From Paralichthys olivaceus (Eukaryota > Chordata > Actinopteri > Pleuronectiformes > Paralichthyidae), in the NCBI RefSeq assembly GCF_024713975.1, contig NC_091097.1:8612861-8676860 (forward strand): a stretch of DNA of 64,000 nt, in the 5' to 3' direction. Both the position numbers and the translations under genes were made by a program. The notes beneath the pieces were generated by a model. The model was given only the letters and a program-made list of their open reading frames with translations. It was not told the origin of the DNA and did no database searches. This document shows, one piece after another, positions 29,101-42,313 of the stretch. Numbering within the stretch: the first letter of the stretch is position 1; every line of letters starts with the position of its first letter.

Positions 29101-29499
29101 GAAAACTACCATTTTTTACAATGTTCGCACTAAACGCAGCTCAGGAAAATCATTAATTTTGCACATATTTAGTTATTTATTTAAAGTTGTGTCCCAATGA
29201 TGGTACTACAAGAATAAAAGCAACAGAGTTGTTGTGATATATCATCCAAGGCAGTCTCATAGCCTCTAGTAAGACTTGAAAACTAACCACAGACTATTAT
29301 TGATTAACTTTCTTAATCCAAGCAAGTTCACTAGTAAACAGTTAAAAGAAAAAACTGTGGATCTATATAACTATTTGGAAAATAAACTAATGCTCACAAA
29401 AGTTTGATTTCATAACTATTGGTGCTTTAAAAATAGTCACACATACGTTAGTTTGATACAAAATGCACATGTATTTGATTTTCTTCGTTACATTTTGCA

Positions 29500-30892
29500 A
29501 GGCATGCCATCAACATTCAATCATTTAAACATAATGTCCACAAGGACAAGTGCAAACCTGCCTGAAATTCATGAGCAGACAATAATAAGTAAAAGTACAA
29601 AATAAGACTTGATATAATGATGTTAACATTCATACACTGGTAAACAAAACAAAACAAAAAACATTATCCTGACAAATAAATTTTAATACTAACGCACAAT
29701 ATACATTTCAGTACTTTTTTGAGAAATCAAAAACTATTTCTCTGCTCCCGAGCGTCTGCAGGCAAATATCACATATTTATTCAACTCTGTGCTCTTCAGT
29801 TGACCATGTCATTGCTTATCTATTACAATCCTAATCATAAAACCGAACTGTTGCATTCAACCCCTGCCATTCCTGAGAATGAAAGTGTGGCATCATTGCA
29901 GTTAAGTACGAAAAAAAACAAAAAACGTGTGCAACTTGTGCAATAGCCAACAAAATAAAACAAAATTTAAGTAAAACTGTTTATATTAACAAAGACTTGA
30001 GGTTGACACAGTGGCACTTTGTGAAAAAAAAGGTTGTGTGACAAAATCAGTGGATGGTGGATAAATATGAATATGTACAGTACATTGTGACAGCTGACTG
30101 TGCTTGATGAGCCTTTGGTTTCTTATGATTACACACACAGATAACGAAATGAAAAAGTGCTTGATTGTCCTTAAAAAAGAAAAAAGAATGCTACCATCTC
30201 CATCTAAAACTGTGGCATATACGGGGCTTTTGTTTATTCAAGGGACTGAAGTGGTATTATAAAATCATAAATTAGCATATCAAACAGTGGAGAAAGTTAA
30301 CATGTGGTGGCCTCAGCGTTGCTTTTAATTCCTTTGTTAAGAAGAACCATCTGTCAAAACCCTTCAGTTCCTTCAAGAGAACTCATCACAGAAGGTATGT
30401 CTGGGTCAGCTGAAGCATAACATGTTTTGATGAGAGTGCACAGTGAGTGAAGTCATTTCCCAAAGAGGCAGGAAGCTGCCTCTCCTCCTTCAAAAGGAGA
30501 AACCAGTGTGCGTGCAGGGGTGAACCAGCCTCAGTGTGAAGCTGAGAACAGTTCTGTCACTTTTAAGGCAGCAGTGCAGTCCTGCGACAGAATCCTCATG
30601 CGTCTTTCTCCCACATCTTCATTCCTCTCACTTTCCTGCCGTGCAATCATAAATCAGCACGCAGTAGCAGGTATTATTCTCACACACACAGACACATTCA
30701 GAGGTGTCAAACAGCCCAGCTCACAGACGTCACAGCAGTGGAAGCAGCCAGCAGCAGCAGGCGCACAGCATCCATACAGCACGGCGCTGTGCCACATCCA
30801 GTCTAAGAAGCTGTAGGCTGATTCGCTCTCAGCGTCCGTCGAGATTGAATATGTTCAGTCCCTGTCTTTCCCTCCAACCTGTGAAGCATCAC
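29500..30892 (-). other. Probable 3' UTR of the STK17-like kinase gene
   Basis: Non-coding sequence after the TGA at 30893. Minus-strand AATAAA signals occur at 30233-30238 and 29776-29781. Extent is inferred only from these. Confidence 0.3.
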
Positions 30893-33800
30893 TCAGCAGA
30901 TCAGCTCCTGCTGTATTTCAGGCCGCGTGGGGAACGGGGTCTCGCTGAAGGAGAAGGCATCGCGGCCCGCCTTTAGTCCACCCTGGCCCGGGCACCCCAG
31001 GAATGAGCCGATCAAGTCCAGCTCCGGGGAGGGGGCCGGGCTCTCTGGCTCTGACTCGGACTGGCTTGTCTCTGGTTCGTCCAGAGACGAGGCTGACCTG
31101 GAGTGGAGGTGCGGGTGGGAGTGGGGATGTGGGAGTGGGTTCAGCCAGGGGTGTTTGAGGCATTCCTCTGCCGTGGCTCTCTTCCTGCACACACAAACAA
31201 AATAACAGTGTGGATGAGTGGAAATTCCAGAAGAGTTTACATAACCGACAATTCGCCTGGATCTTTTGATTCACTCAGACGTCAGCCATATTACTTTTCA
31301 ACATTTGGTTTGGAAAACCACAAATAATAAAATCACTTTTTTGCTCTCAAGATTTTTTCCCCCCTCAGTTTCTCACCGATTACTCAGACACTAGGGAATC
31401 TTCAATCTTTTTCCAGTGACACCACTAATCTGTGGCATTTAAATGATACTGACTGGAGACAGAGGCTGCTGCTACTCTTCATCAACAAATTGTGGTGACA
31501 AATTAAATGCTCCGTGTTGGAGAATTAGGGTTAGAATTAAGTATGACTGCTTGGCTTCCTTTGGAAATCAGCTTAGTTTACCTTCTTCATTTTTTTCATG
31601 GTGACACTTAAAGCTGATGTTTGGGGAAATGTGAGAACAATGATAATATCATATCTTTCAAAATGAGGTGAGCTTGCAACCACATTTTGCAAAAAGGGAA
31701 ATGTCTTCCTGCCTAACTGACGTAAATCTTGTTACCACACATGCTCATTCAGACGTATGCGGATGTACTTCCGTGCAGATATGGACATGACTCACATCCT
31801 CAGTGTGCAGTTTTATCCATAATCAGAGCATCTCATCATCTTCACTGTTCATTTAAAAAACTGCCTCACCTGGGGTTTTTAACCAACAAGGACTTGATGA
31901 AGTCAACAGCCGGGGAAGAGATTCCTTCAAACGTGTCCTGCGAGTAGTCTACATTAACTTGGGAGATGTTGAGGAATGTCTCCTGCTTTTCGTCACCGAG
32001 AAAGGGAGACTCGCCCGTCAGCATGACGTAGGTCAGGACCCCGATACTCCTGATAAAAAGAGAGGAGGAAAAGAAATGAGGCAATTTGTCTTCTTTGACG
32101 GTTGCAGAATCTGAATTGCGACAGTTTGTGGCACAACGGATTTGGTGGACTTCCACAATGTCATGAAGCAAAGATGAGCTCATCATCAAAATTTTAGACA
32201 GAAAAACTGTTGTTTGCATGGCAAAGTGATGATGTCACTGTCCTGAATGTCTTTATTCCAAGAGGTAAAGCACAAACTAAGGGATTTCTGCATTGCATGC
32301 ATTTTAATGAGTGGAAATAGTCTCATTAACTATGCCAGTCAACTTACCACATGTCTGTCGCAGTGCTAATGGGTTCATAGTTCAGGATCTCTGGTGCTGC
32401 AACAAAGCACATGGCTCCCATTAGTCATCATAAATGACACTCAATGAGAAAAGACACAGGTGACACTGGGCATTAAGCAGGACTTACCCACATACTCTGG
32501 CGTACCCAGGATCTCCCTGACTTCTGTGATGTTGTCCATGCGTCTGGACAAGCCAAAGTCCACAATACGAATGTCCCCGAGAGGCCTGGCACTGGTCAGC
32601 AAGACGTTCTGGGGCTGGAGATGTGGAAACATGCACACGTTAGACAGAGGTTCGTTACTACATGTGACTGATGACTATTCAAGGAGCCTGAGGACTGACA
32701 TGTGAGGTCATTAAAGCGCTTGAGGTAACTGGTCTCAAGAGGATCTGGGGTCTGTTTGGTCAGTCAGCGTTCTAGCTGCTCCTCAGGGCTAAGATCATCC
32801 GTTAAGCCTATCAGACGATACTGAAAAACGGTACGGTGTTCCTGCCAAGTAAGTGCCTAATGCATTTTTGTGTGCAAATACTGTGGTATACCATTAACTG
32901 TGCTTCATTCTGGGTCAAACTGGCTTTGAGCCACAGTTGGTTGGAACATATGAGATAAGACAAGCTAACTTCAGGCTTGGGCCACAAAGTCTATCAAACC
33001 ACAGGAGCCTCACACTGTGTTATTAAACACCAAAATGTTTTAAAGTGTCACTCCTGCTAAACCATGGGCTTGGAATATTTGAACTGAACATTTAATTTAA
33101 AACACATGCACTTTTTCAAGGCACATATTCACTTTTGACAGAATTGTATAACACGTAAAGAGAAACCAGGTTCATTTTTTGAGACAGACAACGTCAATGA
33201 TGACGACCTTGTTACCTCAGGGCCCATTAAATAAAACATGATAGGGCAGTGAGGTCCCGTCACAGGCTCATTCCTCGTGGGAACAGGGTCATAACACACT
33301 GAATGAACTGTGCTTGCATAACAGAAATCATATCTCCCCCAGTCTGCCACTCGGGGGAATGCACTGTCCTACATCGCCATATCACGTTTCAGTGCACTTA
33401 CTTTCAGATCCAGATGCACCACATTGTTTCGATGCAGGAAGGCAACCCCATTCAGGATCTGCTTGGCCAGCCGGATCACATCTTTCTCTGTGAAGGCCTC
33501 GTCATTATCAGCCACACACTGGTTGAAGATTTCACCACCGGCGGCGCTGGAGGGAAAGCACAGGAAGGAAAACTGGGAGTTTAGTTTGGCTCACCTTCAT
33601 TTTTGATTATTCATCTTAACTTGTCATAATAAATTTTGCCTTAAACCGTACAAATACACCCTTCCTCCGAGCTTGAAAGTTGACAATGGCGAATTCCAAA
33701 CCATCAGTATGATTGTAGGCCCAAATTATTTCCACTTTCTTTGAGATTATGTAACAGCCTGTCCCCTCATTAGTGCACTTTACCTTGGAGGAACAAAGTA

Positions 33801-36800
33801 CATCCACATCTACAGAAATTATTATAATTTAAGGACCCCAACCTCAGCATGTACTTTCCCCTTCTCAGGAATATTACTGGAGATATATCAGACATATCAG
33901 CTGACAGCAGGCTAAGATAAGGACTTATATGGGACTGATATATAAGTTAAATTAATAAATCAAAAAAAGGGAAGGCAGCAATAGAAGGGGGTTAAATGAT
34001 TCATCATTTAAAAAATTACAGTTTTTAAGTCATAAAAAAGACAGAGAAGGTGCAGAAAAAGGTGGCAGGAGAGAAATGTGTGGTTGGTAATTGGATACTG
34101 TTCTGAATGAGCCCCAGCCTGAATAGTTTTCTGCTCTAAACAACTTACAAGCACTGTATAAAAGGGATTATCCTTCTTTTGGAATTCAGTAATTATACAA
34201 CCGGATGGACTCACATTTTCTGCACATGAAAAAGTCAGAGTCCTGCCCGGTCTTGCTGCACTTGTGAAATAACATTAGGGAAAAAAAGTGGAGACATGGT
34301 GGACTTATGCTGGGAGCTCCGTCAGTCAGATCAGTGCCTGAAGCTGACAGTTCACCCAAAATATGAAAACCATGTGTGGGGGATTTAGATGGCCCACATG
34401 CTTTTTATCTTCAGAGGACAACTTTAGGCCCTGGGCATGTCTCGTTACATAACCGCCCACCCTGAGCTCTTCACTATCCTCAGCTGTGAAAATAGTGCCC
34501 CTGTTTTTTTGTTGGATTTCGAGGATATCCTTGCTTATAATCTTTCCCTTTGCTCCAAACAGCAAAATACTTGACCTGCCACCTACCCTACTTGTTGCAA
34601 ACGTGCTCAAACCCACCAAACAACCCCCAGAGAGTTTAAGAGCAGCAGAGATGGACAATAAAATGTTGCACTTAATCTGCTTATATTGATCTGCTCTGAA
34701 ATCCAAATGCGAGCAAGCCTGGTGTTAGCGTTTTCATTTGGGAGAGGAAATGAAAAATGTGTGTATTGTTAAAAAATGAAATGGGGAAAAAAACCTGTGC
34801 CCCTCGCTGAGTTGGTGTTAAATCAAGAATAACCTTAAATCTGTCAACGTAACGCGGCCTGTGTTTCAAGCTGTCAGCAGAGCGCCCCAGAGGATTTAAA
34901 ATCTTGATAAAATACCATCTTGTTTGAGTTCAACAGGGTGCACACATTCTGAACGAGCACTTAAGAATGATCCTACACTTCCCTGAACTCTAAATATCGT
35001 CTCTGCGTTCTCCCTCCCTCACTCCATCTCTCTATCCTCCCATCAATCCCTCCCTCCAGGAGAGTTAATGTGCTCACTCCTTCAGTGCGTAGGCCCGAAA
35101 TCCTCCCACCAGACCTCAATAATACCCACAAACACGAGAGCAGGCATAAAACAAGCTTACAGACGAGCTTCAATCTTTGAATAAAAAGAAGAAGCAGATA
35201 TAGTTTTCTATCTTTTAGCCATAAACCAAGTCAACCTCCTTTCTAGTTTTTTTTCCCAAAGCTATTCTTGGCTGACCACCAGGCTGGGTGATCATTGACG
35301 TCACCCTCACAGCAGCCTGGCAGCCAGTTCCCACAAGCGTAACCTGTCTGTTGGCTGAATTTTCTGGACAGCGATTGTGTTCCTTTATAGTCCAATTATA
35401 GCCCTGATGGTGAGAACATTAGTGCTCCGGGTTACATTATACGCAAGGAGGGATATTGAAATCGGAATTTACATGAAACATGGCTCTCTAAAAAAAGAAG
35501 AGAAAGCAAATCTAAAGGAGGAAACAGAAAAATCTAATGAAATTCAAGTCAGGCCATATTAAGGAGAGTTGTGCAGAGATGTCCTGCGGTGCATATGTAA
35601 TGAAAAGGAGACCGAATTTTGAATAAATGATACCTTTTGAATATGAAACTCTTTAGATTTACAGAACACCAGGAATGTAAAGGGCTGAATCTGTAGTTTC
35701 TGTAAGTTCATCACTTTCCTTAAGCACACAAACTAATTAGTGTGATCTTCTTTGGCTATATGCACAAAAAAGTGCTCAGAGGTGATGCCTGTTCTTTTTT
35801 CATCAAAGTGACCATCTCTCACATCAGTCACACACTGTGGTTTTCTGTGAAACTGACACACGATAGAGCTACACTTAATCTAAAGATGATTCAAATTCAA
35901 CTTCTTGCCTCCAGTTCACTAAGGATGTGGCTGTGGTTATGATGAGTGCATGTGTTTGTGTCGGCATGTGTGTGCAACACTTTATACGAGCACGGCGCTG
36001 TGCTACTTTTGGGAGTTTTGCTTGCTGCTTACATTTAAACCCACAGGAAATGGAAAATGGTTTGCGATTCTCGAAAACTCATGCTGAGGTCAGACAGTTT
36101 TTGGAGATGCAGCCTCTCAGCCAAAAACTCTCGCTGCTTGGTTACTGCAGTTTTTAAAAAGGACGAATGACACTATTAAAGATTATAACTGACGAAAGAA
36201 TGAACTGACATATAGAACGAAGCTTTTAAAATTGCTAAAATATCATGCATGTGCAGGCCGCAGCTCCATTTGGCAGCTGGAGAGGAACTGCGGACTGGTG
36301 CCGAGCGACCTCCTGCTGTGTTTTCTCTGCAGGCATGCAGGGGTGAACTGCGGTGCTACTTCCCCTTTCACACTTCAGTCAGAGGTCAAACACAGCCCTA
36401 CAGAAAAGGCTTTTGTTCTGCAGAGGCATTCCATGTCTGGGATGCGGACGACTAGCAAGGTCTGGGCAGGAGGCTGCTTCCTGCTGGAGTATAGCGAGCA
36501 GTTCAGAAACAGGGTCAGGCTACCGCGGTTCAAGTGTAATTGTCTGGTGTTATCTCCCTACTAATGAGGCGAGCGAGGTAATAAAGACGCCAAGTGTCCT
36601 TTCAAAATCCCAATTAAAAGCTGTGATTGGATACATCATTGCATTTAACACCAAACCACAACAGAGCAACAGCAGACAGCCGGGACGACCTTTGCTGGGG
36701 TCACTGAACGAGCAGATTCTCTCAGCCAGATCACCTGCATGTCAAAAGACAACAAACCATCCACAGAACTGAGGAATTGGTTCTCACAGCAGCAGAGTTT

Positions 36801-39800
36801 AAAAGACTCATCTTGCCCTATATTGTTTTTTCACACAGTAAGCATAGTGCGCTTATAGCACGTTGGTATTTAAAGTTCCTGTAAACATTCAGTGCAAAAA
36901 GAGAGGTGTCGAGGCTGAGATGAGCAGTGAACCGCAAAGAAAAAAAATTCCATTTAAGGCAGAGTTAGTGTGATAGCAGTGTGACGGCTGTGCATTTCAC
37001 ACATGTATGTTTTTTTTCTTTCTTTGAGGTGACAGGAAATAAGTGACAAGTGAGCAGTTTTCTCAGTAAGTAGCACGTAACACTAAACCAGGAAGTGTCT
37101 TTTTCCCCCTTCAGATCAGATAAAAGCGGACTTACACAGAAAACCATACGCACTGACGTCACGCAATCGTTATTTGATTTCAGATTTTGTCTCCCAATCA
37201 CAGAGAAAAAAAACTTTTCTTATGAAGTAGAAATGACTGATGGAATTATTTGAGGCCAGTTATGGATCCCTCAGACATTCTGCATGAGAAAAACTCCAGT
37301 GTTGAAAAGTTCACATGGAGTAATTAAAGGATTTTTCTGGTGTGGCCCTCGAACGTTTAAAAGGACATTAAATTATCAACATCATTACCTCCACCAAGGA
37401 GGTTATGTTTTGGTCTGTGTTTGTTTGTGTGTTCGTCTGTTATCTGGCAGGATTACGCAAAACCAGACAACCAAGAAACTTGGCAGGATTTAGTATGGGT
37501 CAGGAAAGAACCCATTAAACTTTGGTGCAGATCGACATCAGGGGGTAGATTTTTTTTCCATTTTTGTTTATTTCTCTATTATTAAAGATGAAAAAAATAT
37601 CTGGCATGTTTAGGGGATGGATATTTCTTGAATTTGGTGCAATGTGGTGCAGAAAGTGAATTTAAAAGTGGTTTAATAAGGGAACTCTTGTGCCTTGGTG
37701 GAGTTAAGCACTCTACTAAGGGGCCATTCTAGTTTTCTTTTTTTATGTGTGGCAGGGCATGTTTTATTTTTTCACTAATGCCTACTGGCTTACCACTCGA
37801 GGACGAGGATGATTTCAGTGTTGGTTTCGTAGACCTCGTGCAGGGCCACCACATATGGGTTGGCCTTGGCTGACTCCAGCACAGAAATCTCGTTCAAGAT
37901 GTCCATGCGGCAGTCCTCACCCTTCCGCCGCTTTCGCAGGAACTTGGCAGCGTACTGCTTCCCTGTTGCCTTCTCGATGCACTTCTTCACCACCGCAAAC
38001 TTTCCCCTGGGAAACAACAAAGAGGGGGAGAGAGCGAGAGAGTGATTAGTGAGGAGACAGAATAATTACAACCACACCACTGGCTTTTCAAATAGATTTG
38101 GTCAGCGATGGTTCTGTTCTGCATCCAAGTGGCCGACGGGACCACTGGATCGCATTTAAGCCATTTAAACTGCACACTCGTCGCAGTTTAAACTGCTGTG
38201 AGGCGAAACCTAGATTACAGTGCAGGACGTTTGGAAATTCCCACAGAGCAATGGGTGTAGGCGAGATCAACAGTTCAGAGATAAGAAGTTTAAGCACCAT
38301 CGTTTGAAAAATGCAGACTCTGCTATTGACCGCTGATATGCTCAGCTGAGGAGGCGTCATTGGGCATTCGGTAAAAGATTACGCTCTCTCTCCTCCTTTT
38401 CCCTTAGCCCTCAGGAGGGTCTGACAGCAGGGAGATAAGGTTGACAGTTTTGGCGGCAGCTGCTGAACCGTGGGCAGGGACCCAATAAGGCTGATGCCAC
38501 TTTACAGGTCGAGCAAAAGCAAAGAGATGCAACAGTTTGATTGCTGGATGTTGCAGAACAGAACATAAAACAGAACATCCGCTCTAACAACCTCCTTGCT
38601 GCCATTCATATTTCTGCATTTACACTGATGGATTCACGGGAGGTTTTAAAGGTCAGCCGTGGGTGTGGGCAGGATGTCCGATGTGTGCAGAATTGCCTCT
38701 GTGTCAAGCCGACCACTATCACCAGCCATCCCTCCCAGGCTGATAATGAGGCCTTGTCTGTTTCCCTTTTCTTTACAGCTGACAGCAGCACGGACAAATG
38801 GAATTGTGTCAACGCCTCCGCCCAGACCCTTGGCCAGAGCCTTCCTCTCCTTTTGACAGTCGTACAAAAGCTGACCAGTTGGTTAACTCAGCCGCTCCGA
38901 GACCAGGACCACCCACCTGACCACGGCTGGGGTAGGCCAGGCAGGGGGTCACTGCTGTTACAGTCAGGTTGGAGCCTGAGCAGCATGCCAGAATGGATAT
39001 TGCAGCCTCAACATCTATATCCAATTGTTTTAATAAGCTTTACAAACCAGATGCACTTGGAAAAGCCTTGATAAAATGAACATTGGGTGTGAAAAGATGT
39101 CTCTGCACCCTGCAGAATCTAAATGAAGTGGCCGAGAGGTCCAGTCAGCATGGTGCCAGTCATTTTTCCACAAAGTGTTACTTCGAGCTCACAGCGCTGC
39201 ACAGACCAAAAACAGCAACTGTTCTGGCCGGAGCCTTTGCCCTGTTTTGGCTGCCGCCCCGGCCTGCACGCTGTGGGGCCTGTTCCTTCTCCTTCTGCCT
39301 TTTCCCAGTCTTGAGAATGGTGACGACTCATTGTTCAGAATGAAAAGGCAAAACCCGTCAGAGCCTTTTCATCCTTAATTAGTCAAGTTCAGAGCAGCTC
39401 ACTGTGGGCTGGGAACTACATATGGAGTGAAAAGGAATGACCGCTGGCGACGGAAAGGAGCAACGGGAGGCCTTTCAAAGGCTGACAACAGGTCAGAGGT
39501 TACTAAACATGGCTGTTGTCCAGCCGGCTGTGTTCACACTCTTTCTAGGCTGATGCACAGAATCTCCTGATCATACAAAACATCATGGGGCTTTAATGTA
39601 ATATTTCATGCATGATGTTTCTTTCCTTTCAAGCTCACAGTTATAGCCAAACTCTAATGAACACTTTCTCAAACATCCAAGTACAGTGATGTGCATCAAA
39701 CAGCTCATTTGCAAGGTCGTCCTCAGCCTGTCATCATTCATCAACTTCACTGTTGCACACAAAGCAAACTCCTCTCCAGCAGTGGAGATGGTGATAAGTA

Positions 39801-40636
39801 GATTGAGAAACCCCATTTCCTGTGGTGTCTGCGTTTTCTTCTCTCTCGGCGGGACACTGACTCACGTCTGACATGCAGTGAGAAATGACAGCCACACAGA
39901 CAGACTGACACACAACAAGAGTTCCTTTCCTGCTTCTCGAGTTGACCGCAACATTTTTATTGTAAACAGGTCTGCAGGGGAGGACAGCTCATCATGCAAA
40001 GCTTGATGATGGGAAGAAAATAAGGCAGATGAGCTTTATTTTGTTTCTCTCAGCTTCAAGAGAGATGAAAGCAGCAACAGGAGGAATAATACAACTCAGC
40101 CACCTACTGGTTAAAATGTGATCAACATCCATCCTAATGTACAGACTACATAGCTGATCTCCTGGCATGCAGCGCTACATACATTCCTCCCCTTAATGCG
40201 ATTATGAGGCCTGATCTCAGGATGTTGTTGGGTTGGGAGTCATGAGAAGAGGAGGGAAGAAGGATGAAGGGTTGAGGTCTGGGGGTGAGGGGAGGGTGGC
40301 CTAAACTTCACAGGCGGCCCCCAGCCAATCCACCCCCACTATGGGTTCTGGCTGCTGTCCCAGGATGTCCTAGGGTGTCCGACAAGGAAAACTGACTGCT
40401 CCTAATGGACTCTTTATTTAGCCCGTCCCATCACAGTATGGAGCGGCAGCAGACTAATGAAAAGTGGAGTTGTTGCTGGGGCAGAGGCAGAACTGGATCG
40501 AGTGGGAATCAAACAGCTGTTGCATTAAGCGGAACCCACTGCGGTTTTTCGTCTCGATTCAAAAAAAACTTTCTGGGTGGAAGTCATTACTGCCTGGCAT
40601 ACATCCCAGCTTAAGTGGCACTGGAATGTGCACGTA

Positions 40637-40667
<31 letters not shown>

Positions 40668-41676
40668 GTGGCAACTCTAATGCGTTTGACTGAAGAGAGA
40701 GAGGGAGAAAAGCGGCTGATGGTACATGGTACATTAGATCCTCAAAGACAGGCACATAAATTTAGAGACTGTGTTCTAACTTGCATCAAAAATATCTCCT
40801 AAAGCCATAAGGGACACTCAATGTTTTCATAGTTATCTCTAATAATACTTGGTAATCTAACATCACACTTACACAGTGATAAATTGGAGGATGGCACATG
40901 GTATATTTGATCTTGCATATCCTGGATGACAGGAACAGAAAACTATATACACTGCCTTAGTAATAACTTTAAAATTAAAAATATCTCCAAAAGCCACAAG
41001 GGGTACAGTGTGTTTCCATGTGGGGATTTCTCTTCGTGTTGTATATTTTGCATCATTACATCACACTTCAAAATGTGACTCAGAAATAACATTGAAGCGC
41101 AGCTTGTGGCATTTAAGGACATCTACTGGACCACAGAGGTTGACAGCAACACAAACAGAGACACAGGTTTCGCAGTTTCAAAATACAAGGAAGAAAATTA
41201 TGCCTACATTCTGTCTTCAGTTGTCAGACATAAGAATAGTGTGGGGAAAAGGCGACCCACAAAACTATATACCTCATTCTTCACAATCACAAGATCACAA
41301 GAGTCCCAGCACTTCTCAGCCAGGAGCAGGAGCGCATTACCATCATTACGCATTCTTGGTGCGTGGCTCCACCAGTGCCTTTCCCTTAACTCAGGTTGGA
41401 ATGCGGGAATGGAAATGTTCAATTAACCCTCTCCCCATCAACACGTGCACAGAACAAACCTGACGTGATTAGCAGATAATCTCATCAAGACATTGTGCCA
41501 AAGTCCAGTCAGTAAATCGGTCTGCCAGGGAGCGCACGAACAAACCCAGTTTACAAAGATGATTCTTTTACTCAAACTCACCTGCCCAGCTCTTTGCCCA
41601 CCAACTCGTAAGTGGCCGGGAACGGGTCACTTCTTATCCTCGTGTGGATCTTGGTCACCATTCCGTTTTTGCTCAT
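30893..41676 (-). CDS. stk17a: STK17 (DRAK) family serine/threonine kinase, complete
   Basis: Death-associated-protein-kinase-related Ser/Thr kinase linked to apoptosis signalling. Seven GT-AG exons on the minus strand: 41582-41676, 37794-38006, 33402-33546, 32488-32614, 32348-32396, 31870-32049, 30893-31184. They sum to 1101 nt, 366 residues, no frame break. Motifs: glycine loop GKELGRGKFAVV (28-39), ATP lysine K53 in AAKF, alpha-C E71, basic KRRKG, catalytic HLDLKPQN (D149), DFG at 170-172, GTPEYVAPEIL, and [12 protein letters not shown] at the lobe end. All catalytic residues are intact. Start ATG 41676 (MSKNG) is chosen for its GCCACG-ATG-A context; in-frame ATGs at 41694 and 41727 are weaker. 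The N-terminal [11 protein letters not shown] resembles STK17A, while [14 protein letters not shown] resembles STK17B, so it may be the fish stk17a-like gene. The C-terminal tail ([11 protein letters not shown] then Ser/Glu-rich [13 protein letters not shown], ending EIQQELIC) is unlike the human tails. Confidence 0.93.
33547..37793 (-). other. Intron 2 of the STK17-like gene
   Basis: 4.2 kb intron. The only element recognised is a Helitron-like repeat at 37384-37735, close to the donor side. ORFs of up to 139 codons (for example 36353-36772) have no domain signal. Confidence 0.65.
37384..37735 (+). mobile_element. Helitron-like non-autonomous repeat, copy B
   Basis: Starts attacctccaccaaggaggt and ends ggtggagttaagcactctac-taag ... 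ccattctagtt. Shows the palindromic ACCTCCACCAAGGAGGT start, terminal CTAG and the phrases gcaggattacgcaaaac and gaacccattaaactttggtg typical of the family. Confidence 0.65.
40636..40667. repeat. (GTCA)n microsatellite
   Basis: Seven to eight GTCA units with one GTCT interruption. Confidence 0.85.
40720..41070. repeat. Old tandem duplication of about 175 bp
   Basis: Both halves contain, in the same order, gg(a)catggta-atttagatc, aaaaatatctccwaaagcca with aaggg, a ttttcatag/tttccatgtg segment, and atyacatcacactt. Divergence is substantial, so the event is old. Confidence 0.55.
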
Positions 41677-42085
41677 CGTGGCTGAATCTAGCATTGAAGT
41701 CGCGTCTTGGAGCAAAACAATCTTCATTCGCCAAAACCAATGGACTGGCAACAAAGTGGACTTTCTACTATGATCAAGTAAAAACTTGCATGACAAAGAG
41801 GAAATCGGGTGAACAGCAGCTGTGTGAAGGCACCGGGAGATAATCCAGGCGGAGCACGTCTCCAAACGAGAGGATGATGCCCTGCGGGAGCGTGACACAC
41901 AGACAGACAGACGGAGTCGGTGCGGTAAACTGAGTTTGAGCGCTACTACACATTCCTGACAATAAACTCCTCGTCCAGGACCAGAGGACCAGCCCCCCTG
42001 CGATGACGCGCTGCTGCGGAGGACCAATGGATCTGCAGAGGAGGACGGAGCCAGCTGGCGAGTGATGCGTTCAGGGCACATACTA
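41677..42085 (-). promoter_or_regulatory. 5' UTR and promoter region of STK17-like gene
   Basis: GC-richer than its surroundings, with several CpGs and a CCAAT box (plus-strand ccaatgg at about 42024). No TATA box is seen, in keeping with a housekeeping-type promoter. The ORF stays open upstream for about 130 codons but its sequence (Ser/Arg-rich) does not look like protein. Confidence 0.4.
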
Positions 42086-42254
42086 GGGCAGGTACACTAA
42101 TATAAACAAACATTTATATGTTATCATAAGTTTCAGTATGAGAGTTATTAGTATGACTTATGTGATGAAATAATCAAAACTCAGTAGATGATTAAACATG
42201 AGCATCCCTCCTATCTATCTATCTATAAGTTTTTATCTATGTATTTACATGTTG

Positions 42255-42255
<1 letters not shown>

Positions 42256-42313
<58 letters not shown>
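42256..42313. repeat. (TCTA)n microsatellite, compound
   Basis: About 14 uninterrupted TCTA units. Flanking shorter tracts at 42212-42226 and 42350-42363 are separated by repeated spacers of the type (a)cagGTTTTTATC / TTACATGTTTTTATC, indicating a compound array. Confidence 0.95.

Larger units (their letters stand above)
25700..30890. other. Intergenic region 3' of the kinase gene
   Basis: No gene supported. Contains a polypyrimidine tract (about 25780-25930), an AC microsatellite at 26039-26070, a decayed SINE at 26080-26198, and AT-rich sequence. The part from about 29500 to 30892 is probably the kinase 3' UTR and downstream flank. Confidence 0.55.
38007..41581 (-). other. Intron 1 of the STK17-like gene
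   Basis: 3.6 kb intron; first introns often hold regulatory DNA. It contains a GTCA microsatellite (40636-40667) and an old tandem duplication (about 40720-41070). No coding exon supported. Confidence 0.65.

Noticed and set aside
36353-36772. 139-codon ORF in kinase intron 2
   Set aside because: Intronic, opposite strand to the gene, no domain, mixed composition.
41728-42081. N-terminal extension of the kinase ORF
   Set aside because: The frame is open but the sequence is Ser/Arg-rich, GC-driven and unlike STK17 proteins; treated as 5' UTR/promoter.
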